DNA of 64,000 bases from Ligula intestinalis (lineage: Eukaryota; Platyhelminthes; Cestoda; Diphyllobothriidea; Diphyllobothriidae). The DNA lies in the NCBI GenBank assembly GCA_036362985.1, contig JAYGXS010000009.1, positions 17,944,246 to 18,008,245 of the forward strand, written 5' to 3'. The translations under genes were made by a program, and so were the position numbers. The notes under the pieces are model-generated. The model ran no database searches. It worked only from the letters and a program-made list of their open reading frames with translations, and was not told where the DNA came from. Positions 33,692 to 43,600 of the stretch are shown in pieces. Position 1 is the first letter of the stretch. Every line of letters begins with the position of its first letter.

Positions 33692-34310
33692 TTGTCCACG
33701 AAGGAAGGTGGAAGGGAACACGGTGAATATTCAATTCAATCAGACGAAATGCTGGTTTCTTTTGACGTGACATTACAATTTACATCCATTCCACCGGGTT
33801 TGGCACGAGATGGCTTGCGTAGGAAACTTGAGGAGCTTTACGATGAAACCCACAACCCATTCAAAATCGAACACCACATGAGACTGTTCGAATTTTGCCA
33901 TAAGACTTAGTTCACCTTTGCTGGAACGACTTATGAACAAATCAAGGGAACTCCGATGTGCTCTCCAATCTCCGGTTTGATAGCAAAATTGGTCCTGCAA
34001 GAGCTGGAAAAGGTTGCCTTCACCCAAGAACGCCCGATATTTTGGCGCCGTTACGTTGGCGACACGTTCGTCATCGTCAAAATGAACACGCTTCAGAGTT
34101 TCCATGATCTCCTCAACTCAATCTTCCCAGGTATACAATTCATGCGGAAAGAATGAGAGGATTAGCAGCTACCCTTCCTTGGCGTGCTCGTCATGCAAAA
34201 TCCTGACAGCAAAATAGAAGCGAGGGTCTACAGAAAGGCGACGAACACCACACAGCTTCTCAGTTTTCACAGCACGCTGTTCAAAGAATTCAGACTCATT
34301 GCAGTAATCC
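33692..34310 (+). pseudogene. Penelope-like reverse transcriptase
   Basis: Motif A is seen as MLVSFDVTLQFTSIPPGLA, followed by LFEFCHKT, a TAG stop at 33,908, then YEQIKGTPMCSPISGLIAK (motif B; the usual MGSP is MCSP) and motif C as RRYVGDTFVIVK. The canonical motif C is YVDD, so the first catalytic aspartate is replaced by glycine. QLPFLGVLVMQNP and EARVYRKATNT follow, after TGA and TAG stops at about 34,154-34,165. All of this stays in one frame, so stops rather than indels killed this part. Confidence 0.8.
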
Positions 34311-34353
34311 GGTAGAAAGAGCACGTGAGGCCCGACATCGGCGCGACCAGTTT

Positions 34354-34865
34354 ATGCAGAATGGCTATCCTAAAGCCTTTATAGGCCGATGCCTACGTGC
34401 GCGCCCTCCGAGGACCCAAACGAAACCAACCCCCTACGATTTGGCCTGCGCTGCCATATATCAAGGACGTGTCGGAAGCGACCGAGCGTATTGCCGCTGG
34501 AATAGGCGTTGTAATCACACATTGTCTCAAGGCTACAATGCGCAGTCGGGTCATGAGGATCAAGGATCGACTAAATCCCAGTGAGCAGTCGGGTGTACTG
34601 TATCACATATCATGTATAAACTGTCCTGCAAATTACACGGGACAGACTGGACGCATGCTGGGTTCGCGCATACACGAACACAAGTCGGCTGTTTGACACC
34701 GGGCGCACCTACGAGACAGGTCACGAGTTCAACCTCGCAGCTGCGAGGATAATTGCCTACGCAACCAGCAAGACGAGCCGAGAACAGATTGAAGCCTAGG
34801 CGTCGGATGACAACTCAGTTAACCAATGCATCGAGCTGGCGCCCGCATGTTGCCCTGCGCAGGTA
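34354..34865 (+). pseudogene. Penelope-like GIY-YIG endonuclease
   Basis: Linker residues (MQNGYPKAFIGRCLRAR) are in one frame and LPYIKDVSEATERIAAGIGV in the next. The endonuclease core shows YHISCINCPANYTGQTGRML, SRIHEHKSAV, then after a frame shift TGHEFNLAAARIIAYATSKT and DDNSVNQCIELAPA. The cysteine pair before the TGQT motif is typical of this family. It would cut target DNA to prime reverse transcription. Confidence 0.8.
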
Positions 34866-35105
34866 TCTCCAGACTCACTTCACTGGTGGTCCTCTGCCTC
34901 CCTCCCCGCTCCTATAACAGGTAATTGCCCCCTCCTTCCCCCTTATATATGTTGTTCGCTTCCGTTGACGGTTAGTTGGCCCTTTCTCCCATAAATATTG
35001 CTTGCTTTCGTCGACGGCTTTACCTCTGACGATGGACTCCCGCAAGCGTTCGAAAGCTCAGACAAATAAAACTACAATTCCGGTGATCGAAACTACTTCT
35101 TCTCA

Positions 35106-35620
35106 ATGTAAACACATACCTGGGAGGCGAACCTTTGCCTCAACATGGTGATTATTGCAGACGCACGCCTCATTATAAACAAACTTGCGCGCACTTTACT
35201 CCTGCGGTGGACGGCGATCAAACGGCAATCGAATAAAGCACGTCGATGTCATCTTTCTTTTTGTCAACCAAACCTTAATTGGTCTCAAAGTTCAGAACCC
35301 TCGTTCAACGGGGCATTTTGTCTGACTAACACAGAAATTTCAGACTTGAAGTTTACTCGGAAGCATAATTCAGAACATGTCAGTCAGAACGGTTGAAAAA
35401 TTGGCGGCACATGGGTTGGGGCGAAGGTGTGCCACATCCAACCTTAACACTGACTACCCGGGTGACTTAAGAAATCACGCAGCAAGGACATAAGTGAACG
35501 GTACTCAAAAGACCGGAAAAGTTAAAGCAACAAGTAATCAGCCCGCGAATTACAAACAACGCCGATAAACACTCGATCGCAACCTAGTAAAACATGCTAC
35601 TGGCGGTTACTAAAAACGGC
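35106..35620. other. No recognisable feature
   Basis: No known protein motif and no clear repeat between the Penelope tail and the LINE fragment. Confidence 0.4.
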
Positions 35621-36175
35621 GTTCTGGTGGACCTGTTCACAACCTGACCATCTGAATCACCATCGTTGCCACGTTCCCGAGCCTAGTCGCAACGTTCGGA
35701 CGTCTATTCGAGCTCTCCACAAGGCAGCTGTCGCCTCATCTGCCTCGGATCTACCCGTTGATGGCTCTGCCGTCAAGACGGGCTTCCAGGGCCCTCACCA
35801 GAGAGCTGTTGTGGACGCAAAATTCAGCGACCACCCCCCGGGCCTTTTGGGTGGCTATCCACCTCCCATTGTGGCCACGAAACGACAGCTCCTGAGGGTC
35901 GCTCGCTGTACCCTGGCGCAGCTGCGCAGTGGCTACTGCATGCTCCTGCGCCAATACCAACACCGACAAGATTCGTCCACACCCGATAGCTGCCCCGACT
36001 GCGGCGTGTCGCTGCATTACTGCCGGCATCTCTTCGCCTGCAGTCTTCGGCCAGGCTCCCAACACATCCCCATGGACCTTTGGCTCAAGCCGGCTGAAGT
36101 CGCGGCTTTTCTCCGTCTCCCAACTGCATCCAGTTTGCACTCCGGCGGGGACTCCTAACCCAACAAGGGCTTCCA
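35621..36175 (+). mobile_element. 5'-truncated copy of the 45.7-49.0-kb LINE
   Basis: DNA matches the reverse complement of about 45,670-46,250, for example GTTCTGGTGGACCTGTTCAC, GGATCTACCCGTTGATG, GGGTGGCTATCCACCTCCCA. The protein in frame from 35,811 ends SCPDCGVSLHYCRHLFAC, a cysteine/histidine cluster, then LWLKPAEVAAFLRLPT and SGGDS, the usual C-terminus of the family. It is followed by an (AACC)n-like tail near 36,176-36,195. Confidence 0.8.
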
Positions 36176-36187
36176 ACTTAAACCAAC

Positions 36188-36290
36188 CAACCAACTGGGA
36201 GTTGTGTACAATAAATCTCGCTCACAGGTTCCTTCTGCCTTTATCTACCATCTGAGATATTTCGCCTGATTATTGTAGTGCTCTGAGCAA
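36188..36290 (+). repeat. Rep7 repeat, copy 2
   Basis: Matches 28,325-28,430 (see there). It contains AATAAA at about 36,211. It follows the LINE fragment directly, so it may be part of a longer composite. Confidence 0.55.
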
Positions 36291-36414
36291 AACCACAACT
36301 TAGAAACCTCGGAGGAACATATGATTTTCCGGACGTGGACAGCATTTAAATTAAAAAGACTAAACTCAAAAACCCAAAAGTAGATCGGGCATTAAATTGT
36401 TTAGGAATCGGATA

Positions 36415-36975
36415 TCTTCTTAAAACCCAAATATACCCTGCCTTTAGGCGTACAAGCTGAAAAATATGTGAGAAGAGAGCGCATTCGGAACTTTTCTCCA
36501 TTAACGAAATAAAAATTCAGAAAAAATCGAAACTCTGCATACTGCATCAAAATAAGGCACTGATTGCTGAGAAGGTGTGCACTCAAAAACCAACAGCCCC
36601 AGGTGTCTGAAATATTATGGTATTATGTCACAGGATGATTTGTAATTTTACGCCCCCCCCCCCCCCACTGGAGTGCATTTTCATAACTGACAATGCATTA
36701 CAGAATTTCAGTTAATATTTCTTGAGATCGCACACTGACTATAACACACAAAGACTGTGGCTGTATGAACTACCCACTCTCAGGACAAGTTTACACCTGA
36801 GGATGACGTACGTAAGTGAACTGTGTACAATTGTAAATATACTGAGGCGCCGGATTTCATGCCTTTCCGCAAAGTCCAATTTTATTAATGTAAATTATTG
36901 CATACTAGGACTGACATTTACTTGGGTCGTCGAGCCTCCGCATCTGGGAAGGGGGTTAGTCACCGCCGGAGCTTA
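36415..36975. repeat. Diverged duplicate of the anillin 3' end region, distal unit
   Basis: Collinear with 37,010-37,485. Landmarks: ACCCAAATATACCCTGCCTT / ATCCAAATATAGCCCTCTTT; CACAGGATGATTTG / CACAGGATAATTG; AATTTTATTAATGTAAATTA / AATTTTATTAATTTAAATTA; GACTGACATTTACTTGG / GACTGACGTTTACTTGA; CTGGGAAGGGGGTTAGTCAC / GAGGGGGTTAATCGCC. A run of C is at 36,652-36,666. On the minus strand its right edge repeats the last codons and stop position of anillin. Confidence 0.65.
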
Positions 36976-37009
36976 ACTCAAACGCAACATCAGACCAGGC
37001 TTTGAATGG

Positions 37010-37485
37010 ACAACTTTTAAAAATCCAAATATAGCCCTCTTTGAAGCACATAAGTCGTGAGTACAAGAAAACGCCTCTTTGAGAATATTTTCCATAAAAC
37101 ACATTTGCATTTACGAGTGTATCGAAACTTGATAGAAAAAAATGCCTACTGTATAGGAAGGCATTGTTTACCGAAAAGGTATTTATCCAGAAAAGCCCAC
37201 AGGATAATTGATGATTCTTTAGTGATCGAAAACGCCTTTCAGAAATTTGTTTAGTATTTCGTGAGATTGGGCCCTGACCGTACAGGCATGAGGACTGCGA
37301 CACACATAAGATCACTGTCAGGAATTTGAAATACACTGCACGGACTAAGACCTAGGGGTAGCATGCCTTTACACCCAGTCAATTTTATTAATTTAAATTA
37401 TTGGATAAAGTTGGACTGACGTTTACTTGAATTGTCGAACCGTCGAGTCTGGGAGGGGTGAGGGGGTTAATCGCCGCTGGAGCCT
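37010..37485. repeat. Diverged duplicate of the anillin 3' end region, gene-proximal unit
   Basis: Second unit of the duplication described at 36,415-36,975. It contains the probable 3' untranslated region of anillin and overlaps its last six codons. Confidence 0.65.
37384..37389 (-). terminator. Candidate anillin polyadenylation signal
   Basis: AATAAA on the minus strand, about 80 bp past the anillin stop codon. Position and hexamer fit; no cleavage site can be proven. Confidence 0.45.
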
Positions 37486-37680
37486 ACGGCCACGGATTCA
37501 TTGTGCGCAAGGCCGAAGGCCAGAGCCGCGGAGACAGGGTTGGAGAATTGTAGGCGAGCATCGTAGCGCTGGAGACGGGCAAAGTGTTCTGGCATCCAGC
37601 TCTGCAACACCTCCAGACATTTGGTCAAACTTTCGAGCCAGGCCTGTCGTTCCGTTGATGTGTCGGCGCACAACAAATGC
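37467..37680 (-). CDS. ANLN: Anillin last exon: end of PH domain and C-terminus
   Basis: Acceptor CACCTACAG|GCATTTG. Phase from the previous exon gives K-H-L-L-C. It encodes CADTSTERQAWLESLTKC and LEVLQSW, the C-terminal PH helix; human anillin has SADTKEERDLWMQKL at this place. About 40 residues follow, ending AVGSSGD before TAA. It lies 4.5 kb from the previous exon, which is why a local gene finder would miss it. Confidence 0.85.
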
Positions 37681-40600
37681 CTGTAGGTGGGGGTGGGGGG
37701 GGGAAGAATTAAAGTCAAGATAAGGATCCGTTTTCAAGCACGTCGGATATTTCAAAGTAAGTGCCCACACGCGTCAGTGGATACTGCTTTGCTGAACCTG
37801 CGTGAAAAGTACTTGCATCATTGTACTTAATCATAGCGTCTTCTGTAATGGCTACTAGTACTAGCATCGATGGCATTAGAATAAGTACCTTAGTATCAGC
37901 TCTTGGCAATACCAGTCTTGTTATTTGCTAATTGTCTATCGTTTTTCGCACTATTGCTCTTCCTGTCGTTGGTAATACTAATGCTATCAACCGCAGTCCT
38001 AATCATAACAGTCGCATCTTCAGCCTAGCTCTCCTAGCGCCCACACAACTCATCCATCGAAAGCCTTTAGCACTGCCCGGTGATCGCCAGTTTTCGCGAC
38101 TCCTGTCTTGGCATCGGGTACAGGGGCGGGAGTGGTACGAGAGTAAGATAGATCTTGTGAGTCTCCAATCACTATAACTCAGTTACAGTCGCCGCGTCTG
38201 TCTTCAGTTTGCTGAAGCTAGTGCTGGAAATCGTTGAAGACAACTGTCGAACTGTCATAATGGCTATCGGGATCAGATTATATCGGCCTAGGTTAATTTG
38301 TTCCCCCAAATGACTCAAGCGAACCCATACAAAGAAAAAACACTTGAGTTGACCCAAGTGTGAAAAAACTCGAGGCGTTCGGTGGGATTTGAACCCGCTT
38401 ATTAGAGAAGGTCTTTACTGGAAGCCAAAACCTAACAACACAAAGGCAAACCCAGCAGTACGCCGCAGGATTCAAAATCAAACACAAAATCCAACACAAA
38501 TGGTGCGTGATAAAGTGCTTAGACAGGCGAAAGATCATCTAGAAAGGTCTCAGTTTCGTGGGAAATGTCACAAGGCGCGCAGCCGCGACAAACCCACGGC
38601 AGTTTCGATGCCCACAAGTGACCAGTACCCTCGTGCAGTCTTCTTCCGCGTGGGACATATACTAGCTCATGCACAAACGCAACTGACAGTGAGAGAGCCG
38701 CTTAGCCTGCGCTAGTAGCTCATTATGTTCCCCTGCTAAACCAGCGCATTTTATTTAACTTCTCGAAGGGGTGCACAGTCAGTCATTTGTGTGACATACA
38801 GTGCGTCAATTTTGTATTCTAGTTTTACTTGCTGGTACTTTAATTGTTTGTTACTCACCAGACTTCTCCGAAACACCTGTTTTTTGTTGCGTTTAGTTAT
38901 CCATCGACTGCCTGAGGTCCGTGTCTCTTGACTTCGTTTGCTGCCTTCGAATCCGTTGATTCGCCCCATTCCTTGTTTATTGCCCGTCGTTACTGTTGGC
39001 TCAAAAACTGACAGGCACATGTTGATGCCATTCATAAGAATGCTTGTCTAATCACCTTGACTGTATGCCCACTAGCATGCTCTCCTGATCTTACTATTTA
39101 CTACAATGGAACCTTAAAGGATAACCGAGTATCTTTGGACATGGCCTTTGACCATGAGTATGTTTATTCTGGTGAATAGACTAGCCCTGAGTCAAGGAAA
39201 TCCAAGCCATATCCACCAGTTGTTTCCATCAGATTTGTGACCTCGTAAGCAGTGTGGTCACAGATGCTTTGAGCATACACGGCAAACATACTGACCGATA
39301 GACTTCGTCCCGACCCCAATGGAACGCGGTAAAACGATGATAATGATGTCCCCTCCCCCCAACCTTGGTGGAGTTATCGCTGCGTTCTTCGTCAACCTTG
39401 CCCGATCTGCCTTCTACCGTCTGTGCGCTCCTCTATGGAATAGAAGGGAAATATCACTACGCACAAAGTCCCGTGTTTACCAAGCAGTGGTTCGATCTAT
39501 CCTGCTCTATGGCGGAGAGACATGGCCTATGCGTGTTGAGGACATGAGGCGCCTTGAGGTGTTTGACAATGACTGCCTACGCCGCATCCTTCGTCACCGA
39601 CGCGTCGACCGAATTCGCTGCTCCGATCTCCGCCGACGCTGTCACCTGGACGCTCTCCCTCCACTCCTGCTCCAGAGACGACTTCGGTGGTACGGGCATG
39701 CGTCCCGGCGTGATGATGGTGAGCTGATTCGTGAACTGCTTGTGGCGACGCCTCCCCCCACGTGGCGCAAACGTCGTGGCGGGCAGCTGAAAACTTGGAC
39801 AGCAACGGTCAAGCAGGATCTGTCGTCAGTTTCCGGCCCATGCGTCTACGGCCTACGCCAGTGGAACCGTGAATGGATGGTGCTCTCGTGTGAACAGGCG
39901 CAAGATCGACGCGCCTGGACAGCTGTGATTCGTGATGCAGTCAATGTCAAAACTGATGCCGGCTCAAACCGCCCGAGGTGAATGCCGTTACAAGTACAAG
40001 TAAGTAAGTTCTCCCAGTCATTCCTAAGTAGCGCGACACCTGCGGTGCCAAACAATTAAGTGACATGTTTATGGATAGTAGTTGAGAGGAGGTTAAGTGA
40101 GTACAGTACATGCGACATGCCGACATATACAAAAGATTGATACTCTTTCGCTAATCGGCCTTGATTAAGGTTGAGCGACTGATTATCACATAGTCTATTC
40201 TGAAGTTATTTCAGTCATGATAAGATGTCGGCTTTTCAATGAGCTTCGTTCTAGCAACTAACAAAACATACGTACTCTAAAAAGTAAGTACTTAAAAAGT
40301 ATGGGCATTTACAATTGATTTTGACTGCTTTTATGAATTCAAATATATTTTATGGAAAACATGCACGAAAAAATTATTTCTTGTACTTGTTTGATAGCAA
40401 ATTACACCTTCTTTAAATTTTATACTCAATAAAAAGGAAGCTTTAGGTTTTAAAAATGTTGCTTAATTGCCGAAAAATTTTTAAACCTCCTGACTGCTAC
40501 ACTCGAATTCAAGGTTTATAAACTGCAAACTGTGTATATCCTGTTTAGGGAAAAGTACGTTTTCGCCTACAGTTTGAGGAAGAAGTCGCACAGTTCTCAT

Positions 40601-43600
40601 TCAATGTTGCAATAGATGTGGGGCATGCTTTATGCAGTATAGGCAACATAAATAAATTTACGAATACAATGCATTATGAATGAAAACCTCGTGATTAGAA
40701 TTTTCTCTAAAACAGAATGATACCCTTTTTTGAGTATAAAATTTAAACAAGACGTAATTTGCTACAAAACGAGTGCAAGAAATAATTTCGGTTTGAATGT
40801 TTGAATGTATAAGGGCAGTAAAAATCAATGATTAATACGCATACAATTGAAGTACTTACTTTTTACAGTACATACGTTTTGTTAGCGGTCAGAAATAAGC
40901 TCATTAGAAAGCCGACATCCTATCATGACTGAACCAACTTCAGAATAGACTGCACGATAATCAGTAACACAACCTGAGCCAATGCCGATTAGCGAATGAG
41001 TATCAATCTTTCGCATATGTCGAAATGTTGCGTGACCTATGGCGCGTACTGCATGCCTATGTTTAGAAGTACGTACCGGTATAATGTCGGCTTCGACAAA
41101 CAGTCACAAAGGGATCTCACACGGGCTGTAGGCACACGGGTAAAAACGGCTGGCATACTAGACTACCGTTTCATAAAGAAACTTGCTTTTAAACAAGTCG
41201 GCGGAAACTGAACAACCAATGATTCCAAATGGTAGTGATTAAACGAAACTCCACTCCCGAGCTTTCTCGCACTAGTTGAATGCCTAATCGTCGGTTTTTA
41301 AACCGAACTGAGCCAAGCAGTGGTCAGAGGTAAAACCTACGACAGAAGAACAAAACCGACAAAGCCTAGGGACACAGGAATAGGTACCTCTGACTTAGTA
41401 ACAGTCACCAGCCAGCCATAACCGTCCAGTACAGTTCCTGGCCAGGTTGTTCCTGCAATTCCCGGCCAAGCACCCACCTCACTCCCGTGGACCTTTGGCT
41501 CAAGCCGATCGAGGCCGCGGCTTTTCTCCGTCTCCCAACTACTCTCATTTTGGATTCCGGCGGGGATTCGTGATCCAACTATAGGCTACGACACACACCC
41601 GTCCAGTATCTTAACCACTGAACCATAGTCTCACTGTCTTGTCGGGTGCGTTTGGATACATTAAAAGTTACATAACCGTCAAAGATGCCGGAAGCTGAAA
41701 TGGTCAGTTCTGGCTCATTAGTCATCATCAGCCAGTTGTATGGGCGCTACCCGGTAAAGTGACGGGATGTACTCGTACCGGCATAGAATTGATACGGCGG
41801 AAAATAGGTCTAAACAAAACATAAAATAAATCCCTGCTTAAAACGAACTGTTGTTTCATGGAGCTATTATGAAGAAGCCAACTGCAAAATATATTGAAGC
41901 AGCATAGCAGCGCATATATTTTGGCTGATGCGTATAACTACAAGAAGCTACAAGTCCAGAACCCTAACCATTAAGTCAGACGTTCTCTGTCCTGTCGGGC
42001 ATGATAAGGTGCATTAACAATGTTAGATAGAAGTTCCTTGGTCAACTTATGGATCATATTCATCCGATTGTGGAAGTGCTATGGCGGAAGCTAGGTTTAA
42101 CAGCATTAATCCCTGTTCAGAGCAAACTGTGAGTTGTATGGATTTAGTTTTTTTAAACAGCGCAGCGGCGCAAAAAAGTTGGCTGGTGCGTACAACATGC
42201 GTATCATCTGTCATCGTCGCTTACTTGTGCTCCAGCCACCGATAGTCCGAGGAGGCTGTGAAGAGGAGACTGGCTGATTCTCCCCCGCTGCTGCTTCCAG
42301 TGCTAGAAGGACGTTCTGTGGACGAGGAGGAGAGCCACTGGGCGTTCACGGAGAAGATGGATCGCATGTAGATGGCATTGGAGCGCACGCAGAGTTTCCG
42401 CGGCGCGGGCACGGCCCCGGGTGTGGCCACATGGCACAGATCGATGCGCCCGAGGTGTTCAGCGCCGCGGCTCTCGTCTTCCGGGTAGGACCAATAGAGC
42501 AGGCGGTCCGCGAGCAGCTTACACCAACGCTTTTGCCAGACGCCCAAGCCGCCTGACTCCTCGAAAATGGTCTGAAGAAGAAACAATTTTTTGAAAACCG
42601 GGAAGATTACAGCATGTTGCTAAACGTCACCAATATATCAAGAATTGGAACTAAATCGCCACAAAACCAAGAAAGAAGACCATAACGCCAAAGTACCATC
42701 CGACTAAGGTAACGTCTGCTCTAAGCCGATGCATTATGCCAACATAGGCTAGCCCGTAGAAGAAACCAATGCGTTATTTTTGGAGTAGGGAAGAATGAGG
42801 GTAATGGCTCAGTTGGCAGCAACCTAAACCAAGCTACCGAAAGATGTCGAAGTGAAGTCAAGCACTCCTACTTCCACAAACGTCCTTACCATTATCAGCA
42901 TCATTTCTAGTATCGGCAATAAGCCGCGAAATGGTAATTATGGTGATGATAACTTGACAGCAACTCATGAAAGCATCCAACGGCGTCGCCTAAGAAAGCC
43001 CGTACTCCATTTGAATGGTGACCGAATAATGCCTTCTAGGGAAATATGCTACTGTGGCACGAGGTCCGTGTAAAAAACAGTGGCCCGTTTTCCTTCGACA
43101 TCCTGATCTCGGACTAATACCACGAAAACCCCAAACAGGTGCGGTTCGTAAGATAAGCGCTACTTATAGTTTGTGAGTAATATTTCCATAGCCTTTACAC
43201 AAATGCGCATGGCGCATCGGTACGTACGAGACCACGCATAGTATGTTCACCAAATACACTGAAAGAACGCCTAGGATTATTTCTCTCCCTCTAATTGTGA
43301 GTGGGTGGTAGCGTGGCAAGGAACGAGACGATAGGAAAGAAAACGTACCAGGAAGCCGCGGCGCAGAACAACAGACTCCACGTGAACTGAGGCTCGATTT
43401 AAGCCAAGTGGACCAGCCAGCGGGGAGGAGTTGGGGAGATTGGCCAGGAAGAGAGGCATGCCAGTGGGAAAAGTCAGGTGACCACAGTCGGTCTCGCGTT
43501 GATGCTGCTGCGCCACAGTCGGCGGCAGTTGGCCAGACAACAAGCTGTCGTGGTGACGCAGATTAACTGAAGACAGTAGGACGAAGGCTGTGCCGGGAAA

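Larger units (their letters stand above)
33690..35105 (+). mobile_element. Penelope-like element, 5'-truncated and dead
   Basis: Reverse transcriptase followed by a GIY-YIG endonuclease, the arrangement that defines Penelope-like elements. The 3' untranslated part contains CTGACGATGGACTCCCGCA, CGTTCGAAAGCTC and AAATAAAACTAC, as is usual at the 3' end of flatworm copies. Many in-frame stops and at least two frame shifts. The 5' part of the element is absent. Confidence 0.8.

Noticed and set aside
36956..37336. 126-codon open frame on the minus strand ending SSGGD
   Set aside because: It lies in the diverged 3' duplication of anillin, has no domain, and the true last exon is at 37,467-37,680.
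38375..38430. A tRNA gene on the minus strand
   Set aside because: Only the T-arm is convincing; no anticodon arm or acceptor pairing could be drawn.
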